From: an uncultured Faecalibacterium sp.
GTDB lineage: Bacteria > Bacillota > Clostridia > Oscillospirales > Ruminococcaceae
Length of the DNA stretch: 28,977 nucleotides
Direction: 5' to 3'
NCBI GenBank assembly: GCA_934526125.1
Contig: CAKSZU010000021.1
Span: 1 to 28,977, forward strand
Numbering within the stretch: the stretch's first letter is position 1; each line of letters begins with the position of its first letter. Below the pieces are notes generated by a model. That model was given only the letters and a program-made list of their open reading frames with translations. It made no database searches and was not told the DNA's origin. Shown piece after piece: positions 14,494 to 21,707 of the stretch. Made by a program: the position numbers and the translations under genes.

Positions 14494-14865
14494 TCATTCC
14501 TCCCACAACAGTTCCAGCATTTCCGTCAGGTCCTGCCTGCTCAATCCACAGGGAGCCGCCAGCCGGACGGCCTCAGTCAGGTGCGACTCGATCTTTTTCA
14601 GGTTTTCTTCCCGGAGCAGCTCGGTGTTCTTTGCCGCCACAAAGAAGCCCTTGGCCGGGACGGCATACAGCAGCCCCTCCTGTTCCAGCTCATCGTAGGC
14701 CCGTTTGGTGGTGATGACACTGATCCGCAGATCCCGTGCCAGCCCCCGGATAGAAGGCAGCGCCTCGTCCGGCTGCAGCTCCCCGCTCAGGATCTGGTTC
14801 CGGATCTGGGTGTAAAGCTGCTCGTAGATTGGTGCCCCGCTCCGGTTGTCGATGAAAAGGTTCAT
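14494..14865 (-). CDS. GntR-family transcriptional regulator, YtrA type
   Basis: 123 residues, ATG after ACGGAGGG. Winged helix at about 12-78 (PIYEQLYTQIRNQILSGEL, LPSIRGLARDLRISVITTKR, YDELEQEGLLYAVPAKGFFV); only a short 45-residue C-terminal helical tail follows, as in YtrA regulators that dimerise without a ligand-binding domain. Such proteins repress their own operon with a linked ABC transporter. Here a 23-bp palindrome covers the promoter -10 directly upstream, and the two transporter genes follow with minimal spacing. The inducing signal is unknown. Confidence 0.93.
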   Translation of the reverse strand: MNLFIDNRSGAPIYEQLYTQIRNQILSGELQPDEALPSIRGLARDLRISVITTKRAYDELEQEGLLYAVPAKGFFVAAKNTELLREENLKKIESHLTEAVRLAAPCGLSRQDLTEMLELLWEE

Positions 14866-14885
14866 CGTGTTTCCCTCCGTTTCGT

Positions 14886-14926
14886 CTGTATATGTACAGT
14901 ATATACAGTAGACACAGAGTTGTCAA
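14886..14926 (-). promoter_or_regulatory. Promoter with overlapping palindromic operator for the GntR-ABC operon
   Basis: On the minus strand: TTGACA (14926-14921), 17 bp, TATACT (14903-14898). The perfect inverted repeat CTGTATAT / ATATACAG with a 7-bp centre (14886-14908) covers the -10. This is a near-consensus promoter closed by a repressor site, as expected for YtrA-type autoregulation. Confidence 0.85.
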
Positions 14927-14937
14927 GAGGCAACTGC

Positions 14938-14975
14938 AAAAAAGCAGCCGCTCCCAACGGGAACGGCTGCTTTTG
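14938..14975. terminator. Terminator after proS (bidirectional)
   Basis: AAAAGCAGCCG ... CGGCTGCTTTT (14940-14950 with 14964-14974), with T-runs on both strands; mainly serves proS on the minus strand. Confidence 0.88.
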
Positions 14976-15004
14976 GTTTTTCTTATGCAGTTCCTGCGAA
15001 CGGC

Positions 15005-16444
15005 TCAGTAGGCCACGCCCCAGTAGACCATGGCCTTGGCGGGCTTGCCGCAGCAGGGGCAGACATCGCTGATGTGTTCCTGCTCGAAGGGCATGCAGCG
15101 GCTGGACAGGCCAGCCTCTTCCTTCATCTTCATCTCGCAGGCCAGATCGCCGCACCACATGGTCTTGATGTAGCCGGTGTTGTTCTTCACCAGCTCCTTG
15201 ACCTCGTCCATGGTGGTGGCAGACCAGGTGCGCTTCTCGCGGTTCTCAAGGGCGCGCTGGTACAGGTCCTTGCGCAGGGCCTCCAGCTGGGCGGGGATGG
15301 CAGTCTCCAGCTCGTCCAGAGAGACGAACACCTTCTCGCGGGTGTCGCGGCGGACCAGAACGCACTGGTTCTTCTCCAGATCCTTGGGGCCGATCTCCAG
15401 ACGCAGGGGCACGCCCTTCATCTCCCACTGGGAGAACTTCCAGCCGGGGGCGTTGTCGCTGTCATCCAGCTTGACGCGGGCATACTTGCTGATCTTCTCG
15501 GCCAGCTCGGCAGCCTTCTCGCTGACGCCGGGCTTGTGGGCGGCGATGGGCACCACAACGACCTGGATGGGAGCCACAGCCGGGGGCAGGATCAGACCGT
15601 CGTCGTCGCCGTGGGTCATGATGATGGCACCCACCAGACGGGTGGACACGCCCCAGCTGGTCTGGAACGGATGATGCAGCTGGTTGTCGCGGCCGGTGAA
15701 GGTCACGTCGTAAGCCTTGCTGAACTTATCGCCGAAGTAGTGGCTGGTGCCGCTCTGCAGGGCCTTGCCGTCCTTCATCATGGCCTCAATGGTGTAGGTG
15801 GCCTCGGCACCGGCAAACTTCTCCTTGTCGGTCTTGCGGCCCTTGACAACAGGGATCGCCAGATCGTCCTCGCAGACAGAGGCGTAGCAGTTCAGCTGCT
15901 GCTGGGTCTCGGCCTCAGCCTCGGCGGCAGTCTCGTGGATGGTGTGGCCTTCCTGCCACCAGAACTCACGGCTGCGCAGGAAGGGACGGGTGGTCTTTTC
16001 CCAGCGGACGACGCTGCACCACTGGTTGTACTTCATGGGCAGCTCGCGGTAGCTGTGCAGCACGCGGGACCAGTGGTCGCAGAACATGGTCTCGCTGGTG
16101 GGGCGGACGGCCAGCCGCTCTTCCAGCTTATCGGAGCCGCCCATGGTGACCCATGCCACCTCGGGGGCAAAGCCGTTGACCAGCTCGCCTTCCTTCTGCA
16201 GCAGGCTCTCGGGGATCAGCACGGGCATGGCCACGTTCTCGTGGCCGGTGGCCTTGAACCGGGTGTCCAGATCCTTCTGGATCAGCTCCCAGATGGCCTG
16301 ACCGTAGGGGCGCAGGATGATGAAGCCCTTGACGCTGGAGTACTCCACCAGTTCTGCCTTGACGCAGATATCGGTGTACCACTGTGCAAAGTTTTCTTCC
16401 TGGCTGGTGATCGCCTGCACAAGCTTCTTGTTGTCTTTTGCCAT
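15005..16444 (-). CDS. proS: Prolyl-tRNA synthetase, archaeal/eukaryote-type (ProS type 3)
   Basis: 479 residues. Start ATG at 16444 ([10 protein letters not shown]) with GGGAGGATAT upstream. It charges tRNA-Pro with proline in the cytoplasm. Class II synthetase core: motif with RPTSET (114-119), the motif 2 region [16 protein letters not shown] (153-168), and the later [18 protein letters not shown] and [16 protein letters not shown] blocks. The anticodon-binding domain follows. The C-terminal zinc-like region ([13 protein letters not shown] ... CMPFEQ ... CPCCGKPA) and the terminal WGVAY are marks of the short type without the bacterial editing insertion. No T-box is seen upstream. It follows acpP on the same strand with a terminator between. 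Confidence 0.96.
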   Translation of the reverse strand: MAKDNKKLVQAITSQEENFAQWYTDICVKAELVEYSSVKGFIILRPYGQAIWELIQKDLDTRFKATGHENVAMPVLIPESLLQKEGELVNGFAPEVAWVTMGGSDKLEERLAVRPTSETMFCDHWSRVLHSYRELPMKYNQWCSVVRWEKTTRPFLRSREFWWQEGHTIHETAAEAEAETQQQLNCYASVCEDDLAIPVVKGRKTDKEKFAGAEATYTIEAMMKDGKALQSGTSHYFGDKFSKAYDVTFTGRDNQLHHPFQTSWGVSTRLVGAIIMTHGDDDGLILPPAVAPIQVVVVPIAAHKPGVSEKAAELAEKISKYARVKLDDSDNAPGWKFSQWEMKGVPLRLEIGPKDLEKNQCVLVRRDTREKVFVSLDELETAIPAQLEALRKDLYQRALENREKRTWSATTMDEVKELVKNNTGYIKTMWCGDLACEMKMKEEAGLSSRCMPFEQEHISDVCPCCGKPAKAMVYWGVAY

Positions 16445-16514
16445 TTTGTTATATCCTCCCAAGCCGTGCGCCAAACGTCCCCCGCAAAAGGGCCGTTCCG
16501 CACGAACTCATATT

Positions 16515-16566
16515 AAAAGCCCCGCCGCCGTGCCGCCGTGTGCGGCAGAGCCCTGCGGGGCCTTTT
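16515..16566 (-). terminator. Terminator after acpP
   Basis: Outer stem AAAAGGCCCCGC / GCGGGGCTTTT on the minus strand (16566-16555 with 16525-16515), GC-rich interior, ending in UUUUAAU. It may leak, since no clear promoter precedes proS. Confidence 0.75.
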
Positions 16567-16579
16567 GCATGATCCGGGA

Positions 16580-16813
16580 TCAGCCCTTGTGGCTGTCCAC
16601 AAAGTCCACCACGTCGCCCACGGTGCGCAGATTCTCGATGGCGTCATCCGGCACCTCGATGCCAAACTCATCCTCCAGGGTCATGACCATGTCCACGATG
16701 TCCAGGCTGTCTGCCTCGAAATCGCTCATGATATCGCTGTCCATCGTGATCTTTGCAGGGTCGACGTCCAGCTGTTCTGCCAGCAGTGCGCGGATCTTTT
16801 CAAAAGTATCCAT
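16580..16813 (-). CDS. acpP: Acyl carrier protein
   Basis: 77 residues, ATG with AAAAGGAG. Typical acidic four-helix ACP: FEADSLDIVDMV contains the phosphopantetheine attachment Ser36 in the DSL motif. It carries growing acyl chains in fatty-acid synthesis in the cytoplasm. It stands alone under a near-consensus promoter rather than within a fab cluster. A stand-alone carrier for another pathway cannot be excluded, but length and motif (E-A-D-S-L-D) fit the housekeeping ACP. Confidence 0.95.
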   Translation of the reverse strand: MDTFEKIRALLAEQLDVDPAKITMDSDIMSDFEADSLDIVDMVMTLEDEFGIEVPDDAIENLRTVGDVVDFVDSHKG

Positions 16814-16893
16814 TGTCGCGGTCTCCTTTTGTCATTGAATCTTTCTTCTCTGTCCGTGCAGCCCGGGACCGGCCCGCACAGTACTCTCTATTT

Positions 16894-16922
16894 TTTATAT
16901 CCCATAGGCCGTTTCTTGTCAA
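16894..16922 (-). promoter_or_regulatory. Promoter for acpP
   Basis: TTGACA (16922-16917), 17 bp, TATAAA (16899-16894), close to consensus. Divergent from the dapF promoter about 70 bp away. Confidence 0.85.
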
Positions 16923-16994
16923 GCCCTGTTTTACATTCCGCCCCGTCCCAAAGAGAAAAAAGCGTTAAAAATTGCCCAAAGCCTTCTTTTCCGC

Positions 16995-17023
16995 TTGACA
17001 GAAGCCCGTTTGCTTCTTATGAT
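16995..17023 (+). promoter_or_regulatory. Promoter for dapF-dapL
   Basis: TTGACA (16995-17000), 17 bp, TATGAT (17018-17023); leader of about 38 bases. Confidence 0.85.
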
Positions 17024-17067
17024 TATAGAAGGGCAGTTTTTCAAAACGAACCAATCGAGGTAACATC

Positions 17068-17916
17068 ATGAAACTGACATTTACCAAAATGCAGGGCTGC
17101 GCCAACGACTACATCTACCTGGACTGCCGCGCGTCCGGTGTCCCGGCGGACATCTCCGCCCTGGCGCAGAAGCTTTCGGCCCGGCACTTTTCGGTGGGAG
17201 CCGACGGCATCATCTGCGTCTGCGCCCCGGTGACCCCCGGGGCCGACGGCCGGATGCGGATGTTCAACGCCGACGGCAGCGAGGGGCGGATGTGCGGCAA
17301 CGGCATCCGGTGCGTGGCCCAGTGGCTGCGCACCCATGCGCCGGAGTGCGCTGACAAGCCCCTGCTGAAACTCGACACCCAGAGCGGCTTGAAGACCCTG
17401 CGGTATCAGGGGGACGGCCGCTGGCAGGTGGAGATGGGCGCTTACAGCACCCTGCCCGCCGACCTGCCCGCCGTGAACATGGGCACCGACCCGCTGGTGG
17501 GCCGGACCCTGACCGTAAACGGGACGGACTGGACCGTGACCTGCATCAACGTGGGCAACCCCCACTGCGTCACCGTGGTCGGGGATGTGGACAGCCTGAA
17601 GCTGGAAGAAGTGGGCCCGGCCTTTGAGCATCACCCCAACTTCCCCGAGCAGGTGAACACCGAGTTCGTGGAGGTGACCGACCCCACCCACCTGAAGATG
17701 CGGGTATGGGAGCGGGGCAGCGGCGAGACCTGGGCCTGCGGCACCGGTGCCTGCGCCACGGCGGCGGCCCTGACCGAACTGGGCATCTGCCCCCGGGGCG
17801 AGGACATCCACATTGCCCTGCGGGGCGGCGAGCTGGTCATCCGGCTGCTGCCCGGGGACCAGCTGCTCATGACCGGCCCCACCGAGACCGTTTATGAGGG
17901 CGTTATAGAAGTCTGA
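17068..17916 (+). CDS. dapF: Diaminopimelate epimerase
   Basis: 282 residues, usual length, ATG after CGAGGTAAC. It converts LL-diaminopimelate to the meso form for lysine and peptidoglycan. Two mirrored domains; the catalytic cysteine pair is Cys76 in GRMCGNGIRC and Cys224 in WACGTGACA. N-terminal MKLTFTKMQGCANDYIYLD and FNADGSEGRMC are family hallmarks. The next gene, dapL, supplies its substrate and starts 18 bases later, so the two form a pathway-coherent operon. Confidence 0.97.
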   Translation: MKLTFTKMQGCANDYIYLDCRASGVPADISALAQKLSARHFSVGADGIICVCAPVTPGADGRMRMFNADGSEGRMCGNGIRCVAQWLRTHAPECADKPLLKLDTQSGLKTLRYQGDGRWQVEMGAYSTLPADLPAVNMGTDPLVGRTLTVNGTDWTVTCINVGNPHCVTVVGDVDSLKLEEVGPAFEHHPNFPEQVNTEFVEVTDPTHLKMRVWERGSGETWACGTGACATAAALTELGICPRGEDIHIALRGGELVIRLLPGDQLLMTGPTETVYEGVIEV

Positions 17917-17934
17917 CAAGAGAGGGAAAGAACT

Positions 17935-19122
17935 ATGAAAATGAATCATCATTACAGCGAACTGAAGGCCAGCTACCTGTTCGTGGACATCAACCACAAG
18001 GTCGCCGCCTATCAGGAAGCACACCCCGAGAAGGAGATCATCCGGATGGGCATCGGCGACGTGACCCAGCCTCTGGCAAAGTGCGTGGTCAAGGCCATGC
18101 AGGACGCCGCCGCCGAGATGGGCACCAAAGAGGGCTTCCACGGCTACGGCCCTGAGCAGGGCTATCCGTTCCTGAAGCAGGCCATCCAGGGCTACTACGC
18201 TGGCCGCGGCACCCAGCTGGCCGAGGACGAGATCTTCATCTCTGACGGTGCCAAGAGCGATCTGGCCAACGTGCTGGGCCTGTTCGACACCGACAACACC
18301 GTGCTGGTGCCGGACCCCGTCTACCCCACCTATGTGGACGACAATGTCACCGACGGCCGCAGGATCATCTACAGCCGCACCCATCAGGAGAACGGCTTTC
18401 TGGGCATGCCCGATGACAGCGTGAAGGCTGACATCATCTACATCTGCAGCCCCAACAACCCCACCGGCGCCGCCTACACCCGCGAGCAGCTCAAGGCCTG
18501 GGTGGACTATGCCAAGAAGAACGACGCCATCATCCTGTACGATGCCGCCTACGAGTGCTTCATCACCGACAGCGACCTGGCCCGCAGCATCTACGAAGTG
18601 GAGGGTGCCCGCGACTGCGCCATTGAGATCTGCTCCTTCTCCAAGATCGCAGGCTTCACCGGCACCCGCTGCGGCTACACCATCGTCCCCCGCGATCTCG
18701 AGCGGGAGGGCATGAACCTGAACAAGCTGTGGCTCCGCCGCCAGACCACCAAGTTCAACGGTGTGCCCTATGTCGTGCAGCGGGCCGCTGCCGCCGTCTT
18801 TACCGAGAGCGGCATGGCCGAGATCCAGGCCAACCTGGACTACTACCGCAAGAACGCCAAAGTCCTGGCCGATGCGCTGGACGAGTGCGGCGTGTGGTAC
18901 TGCGGCGGCAAGAACAGCCCCTACATCTGGCTGCGCTGCCCCGGCAACATGAAGAGCTGGGAGTTCTTTGACTGGCTGCTGGAGAACTGCGGCGTGGTCG
19001 GCACTCCGGGCGTGGGCTTCGGCGAATGCGGCGAGGGTTACTTCCGCCTGACCGCCTTCGGCGATGCCGAAAAGACCAAGGTCGCCGCCCAGCGCATCAA
19101 GGCCGCCATCCAGGCCCTGTAA
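17935..19122 (+). CDS. dapL: LL-diaminopimelate aminotransferase
   Basis: 395 residues, ATG after GAGAGGGAAAG. Pyridoxal-phosphate fold-type I aminotransferase that makes LL-diaminopimelate directly from tetrahydrodipicolinate with glutamate, bypassing the acylated intermediates. Marks: IRMGIGDVTQPL at the N-terminus, GYGPEQGYPFLKQAI, SPNNPTGA near 168, the Schiff-base Lys237 in SFSKIAGFTGTRCG, and the C-terminal GECGEGYFRLTAFG. It ends at a strong terminator. The gene indicates that this organism uses the DapL pathway, as many Clostridia do. Confidence 0.96.
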   Translation: MKMNHHYSELKASYLFVDINHKVAAYQEAHPEKEIIRMGIGDVTQPLAKCVVKAMQDAAAEMGTKEGFHGYGPEQGYPFLKQAIQGYYAGRGTQLAEDEIFISDGAKSDLANVLGLFDTDNTVLVPDPVYPTYVDDNVTDGRRIIYSRTHQENGFLGMPDDSVKADIIYICSPNNPTGAAYTREQLKAWVDYAKKNDAIILYDAAYECFITDSDLARSIYEVEGARDCAIEICSFSKIAGFTGTRCGYTIVPRDLEREGMNLNKLWLRRQTTKFNGVPYVVQRAAAAVFTESGMAEIQANLDYYRKNAKVLADALDECGVWYCGGKNSPYIWLRCPGNMKSWEFFDWLLENCGVVGTPGVGFGECGEGYFRLTAFGDAEKTKVAAQRIKAAIQAL

Positions 19123-19134
19123 TCTTTCACAAGC

Positions 19135-19178
19135 AAAAAGGCGATGCAGTTTTGAACAGCTGCATCGCCTTTTTCTTT
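19135..19178. terminator. Bidirectional terminator between dapL and the Na+-pump genes
   Basis: 15-bp perfect stem AAAAAGGCGATGCAG / CTGCATCGCCTTTTT (19135-19149 with 19160-19174), U-runs on both strands, between convergent transcription units. Confidence 0.93.
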
Positions 19179-19228
19179 TATCGCAATTTTCAAAAATAGT
19201 GCCTATCAAAACAGCATATTTGCGATAT

Positions 19229-19270
19229 GCAGTTTGCGGATGTTGCTTGTGCATTAAAAACGCAAACTGC
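19229..19270. repeat. Inverted repeat across the end of the small membrane-protein gene
   Basis: GCAGTTTGCG (19229-19238) and CGCAAACTGC (19261-19270) are perfect 10-bp arms with a 22-base centre containing the stop codon; ATAT extends the match with one indel. There is no T-run. It may protect the 3' end of the mRNA. Confidence 0.6.
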
Positions 19271-19400
19271 TATATTTCCGGCCCGTCAGCCGGTTGAGCA
19301 GCATCACTGCCAGAACAATGATGCCGATGACGAGGATGATGCCGACCATCCCGATCAGCATCACCGGCAGCGTGGTCATCCACGAAGAAAGATGAAGCAT
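19254..19400 (-). CDS. Small OadG-like membrane protein (48 residues)
   Basis: ATG at 19400 with ACGGAGGTGATCGC upstream; TAA at 19256-19254. The protein has a short polar N-terminus (MLHLSSWMTTLPVML), one long hydrophobic helix (about 11-35), then LLNRLTGRKYSS. This is the size and form of OadG-related small subunits of sodium-transporting decarboxylases, which lie next to the beta subunit as here (13 bases downstream of it). OadG subunits normally help assemble the complex and bind zinc through a longer C-terminal tail, which is missing. The identification rests on context and topology. Confidence 0.75.
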   Translation of the reverse strand: MLHLSSWMTTLPVMLIGMVGIILVIGIIVLAVMLLNRLTGRKYSSLRF

Positions 19401-19413
19401 GCGATCACCTCCG

Positions 19414-20544
19414 TTAAGCCATCAGGGTCAGGATCAGGCCGCCTGCAATGACGGACGCGATCTGTCCCGAAACGTTGACGCTGATGGAATACATCAGCAG
19501 GAAATTCTGGTTGTCCTCTTCCAGGCCCATCTTGTTGACCACACGGCCGCTCATGGGGAAAGCCGAGATGCCGGCCGCGCCGATCATGGGGTTCAGCTTT
19601 TTGCCTTCCGGCAGGAAGAGGTTCAGCAGCTTTGCAAACAATACGCCGCCTGCCGTGTCAAAGACGAAGGCCACCAGACCCAGTGCAAGGATCAGCAGGG
19701 TGTCGGGCCGCACGAACTTATCGGCGGTCATCTGCCCGGCAACGGTCAGGCCCAGCACGATGGTGATGAGGTTTGCCAGCACATTCTGAGCGGTCTCGCT
19801 CAGCACATTCAGCACCCCGCACTCCCGCAGCAGGTTGCCGAACATCAAAAATCCCACCAGTGCCACACTGGCCGGAGCCACCATACCGGCAATGATCGTG
19901 ACTACAATGGGAAACAGGATCTTGGTCAGCTGGGAAACACTGCCCTTTTCATAGGACATCCGGATGCGGCGCTCCTTCTGCGTGGTCAGCAGCCGGATCA
20001 CGGGCGGCTGCACGATGGGCACCAGCGCCATGTAGCTGTAGGCCGCCACCATGATGGCACCGAGGTACTGGGAGTTGAGCGTGTTGGCCACGAAAATGGC
20101 GGTGGGGCCGTCTGCCGCACCGATGACAGCGATGGAGGCAGCATCCTGCAGATCAAAGAAGAAGCCCGCCAGAAACAGGGTGAAAAAGATGCCGAACTGG
20201 GCCGCCGCGCCAAAGAGCATCAGCCACGGCTTTTCCAGCAGCGGGCCAAAATCGATCATGGCACCGATGCCTATGAAGAGCAGCAGCGGGAACAGCTCGT
20301 TGGACATGCCCGCTTCAAACAATGCAGAGACCGGGCCGACCGTATCCCCCTGCGTGATGGCACCCGAGAGAGGCAGGTTGACCAGAATGGCACCAAAGCC
20401 CATGGGCAGCAGCAGGCTCGGCTCCATCTTTTTGGCGATGGCAAGGTAGATGAGCAGCGCACCGATGCCCCACATTACCACCATCTGCCAGGTCAGATTC
20501 CCAAAATTGGAAAAGAGACTGGCGAATGTGTTCAGAAGATCCAT
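19414..20544 (-). CDS. Sodium-ion-translocating decarboxylase beta subunit (OadB/GcdB/MmdB family)
   Basis: 376 residues, start ATG at 20544 with AAGGAGG. Integral membrane protein with about ten hydrophobic segments. Family blocks: IGAADGPTAIFVAN (141-154; Asp145 is the probable Na+-pathway aspartate), FDTAGGVLFAKLLN near 295, NPMIGAAGISAFPMSGRV (318-335) and the end NVSGQIASVIAGG. In characterised complexes this subunit pumps Na+ out, driven by decarboxylation of a carboxybiotin carried by alpha and gamma subunits. No carboxyltransferase or biotin-carrier gene is in the window; only the small OadG-like gene follows. The partners must be encoded elsewhere, or the protein has another role. 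Expression is probably set by the attenuated leader upstream. Confidence 0.94.
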   Translation of the reverse strand: MDLLNTFASLFSNFGNLTWQMVVMWGIGALLIYLAIAKKMEPSLLLPMGFGAILVNLPLSGAITQGDTVGPVSALFEAGMSNELFPLLLFIGIGAMIDFGPLLEKPWLMLFGAAAQFGIFFTLFLAGFFFDLQDAASIAVIGAADGPTAIFVANTLNSQYLGAIMVAAYSYMALVPIVQPPVIRLLTTQKERRIRMSYEKGSVSQLTKILFPIVVTIIAGMVAPASVALVGFLMFGNLLRECGVLNVLSETAQNVLANLITIVLGLTVAGQMTADKFVRPDTLLILALGLVAFVFDTAGGVLFAKLLNLFLPEGKKLNPMIGAAGISAFPMSGRVVNKMGLEEDNQNFLLMYSISVNVSGQIASVIAGGLILTLMA

Positions 20545-20581
20545 ATTTGTTTTTCCTCCTTGTGTTCCGGTACCGGGCAAG

Positions 20582-20627
20582 AAAAAAGAGACCCTTGCCA
20601 CAGCACTCTGTCTGTGACAAAAGTCTC
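20582..20627 (-). terminator. Attenuator terminator in the Na+-pump leader
   Basis: On the minus strand GAGACTTTTGTCACAG (20627-20612) pairs with CTGTGGCAAGGGTCTC (20603-20588) with two mismatches, followed by six T. It lies between the promoter and the gene's ribosome binding site, so transcription would stop unless it is prevented from forming. Confidence 0.85.
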
Positions 20628-20720
20628 AAGCCAACACATGACATCGGGCATTTCTGCCGTGATGACGCTGCCATGCAGCACCCCGCAGGCCCTGCGGGAT
20701 GCCCTTTACTCCCTTTTATC
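20616..20720 (-). promoter_or_regulatory. Candidate riboswitch aptamer, yybP-ykoY-like, upstream of the Na+-pump gene
   Basis: GATAAAAG (20720-20713) pairs over 8 bp (one G-U) with CTTTTGTC (20623-20616), closing a domain of about 105 bases. The 3' arm is part of the terminator's 5' arm, so the closed P1 helix is an antiterminator. Inside are an 11-bp hairpin GCATCCCGCAG-ggc-CTGCGGGGTGC (20702-20678) and single-stranded landmarks GGGAGTA (from 20713), CGTCATCACGG (20667-20657) and GGCTTGAGACTTTT (20632-20619). The GGGAGUA next to P1, the GUCAUC segment and the AGAC-plus-U 3' strand resemble the Mn2+-sensing yybP-ykoY class from memory. A sodium-sensing class would fit the gene better. Riboswitch-like architecture is more certain than the class. 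Confidence 0.55.
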
Positions 20721-20727
20721 GTATCTT

Positions 20728-20757
20728 ATTAAATCAGAATGCAGTCCCCTCTGTCAA
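20728..20757 (-). promoter_or_regulatory. Promoter for the Na+-pump leader
   Basis: TTGACA (20757-20752), 18 bp, TTTAAT (20733-20728). Predicted start near 20721, exactly at the 5' arm of the P1 helix. Confidence 0.75.
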
Positions 20758-20789
20758 GGGGTTCCTGCATTTCTTTGCCAAACTTTACT

Positions 20790-21677
20790 TCAGCGCTCAA
20801 ACGTTGTGCTGAGGGTGGTCTCCCAGGTCTGGCCGGGGGCAAGGCAGGCGGCAGCGGCGCGCCGGCTCCACTCCTGAGTGTCAGTCTGGGCACCGGGCAG
20901 GGAGTGCCACGGCTCAATGCAGACAAAGCGCACAGGCTTTGCCGGGGCCGACCAGATCAGGGTGTAGGGGTAACCCTCCACATTGCAGACGATCCCCTTG
21001 CCGGTGTCCTTCTCGTAGATGCCCAGTGTGCGGCTGCGCAGACCGGCCATGCAGAAGCTGTCGTTTTCAAACAGGTCGTCCGTCAGGGGGATGCTCTGCT
21101 CGTTCTTCCACTGGTAATAGCACTTGCCGGACAGCAGGCCGTTGGGGCGGGCGTCCAGGATCACCGGGCTCTCGGGCCGGTCGAACCGGAACTCGTAGTC
21201 GGTAGTGGTGTGGGCATCGTCAAAGGGAATGCGGAAGGCCGGGTGGTAGCCGATGCCGAACCGCAGCTCTTCGGCGGCATCGGCGGGGTTGGTCACCGCC
21301 AGCGTGTGGTGGAGCGTCTTGCCTTCCAGCCGGAAAGTGCTGGTCAGGACAAAATCAAAGGGGAATCGCTCGGCCTTGGTCGCTCCATCTGACCGAAGTT
21401 CCAGCCGGATGGTGTCACCCCCGGCGCAGAGCAGGGTGTGTTCCAGATCCCGGGCAAAGCCGTGCTGGCCGCCCTTGTAGGTCTTGCCCTTGTGGGTAAA
21501 GGCCCCGCCGGTCAGCTTGCCCGTCCAGGGGAAAAGGATGGGAGCGTGGCGCTTCCAGACAGCCGGGTCGGCCTGCCAGAGCATCTCCTGCCCGGCGGCA
21601 TTTTTCAGGCTGACTGCTTCGGCACCATGGGTATCCACGGTCAGGGTCAGGAATTCGTTGTGAATGGTTGCCTGCAT
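20790..21677 (-). CDS. Aldose 1-epimerase family protein (LacX-like)
   Basis: 295 residues, ATG after AAGGAGAGATGAATC. Galactose-mutarotase-like beta-sandwich: LFPWTGKL, GGQHGFARDL (first active-site histidine), FGIGYHPAFRIP (second histidine) and VCIEPWHSLPG (the catalytic glutamate). These enzymes interconvert alpha and beta anomers of free sugars; LacX-type members are less characterised. It is the last gene of a six-gene minus-strand run, 30 bases after the dehydrogenase gene. No classic terminator follows; the sequence goes straight to the Na+-pump promoter region. Confidence 0.92.
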   Translation of the reverse strand: MQATIHNEFLTLTVDTHGAEAVSLKNAAGQEMLWQADPAVWKRHAPILFPWTGKLTGGAFTHKGKTYKGGQHGFARDLEHTLLCAGGDTIRLELRSDGATKAERFPFDFVLTSTFRLEGKTLHHTLAVTNPADAAEELRFGIGYHPAFRIPFDDAHTTTDYEFRFDRPESPVILDARPNGLLSGKCYYQWKNEQSIPLTDDLFENDSFCMAGLRSRTLGIYEKDTGKGIVCNVEGYPYTLIWSAPAKPVRFVCIEPWHSLPGAQTDTQEWSRRAAAACLAPGQTWETTLSTTFER

Positions 21678-21707
21678 GATTCATCTCTCCTTTGTATCAT
21701 GTATCGG

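Noticed and set aside
16445..16579. T-box leader for proS
   Set aside because: No AGGGUGG-type T-box sequence or specifier stem; the hairpin there is the acpP terminator.
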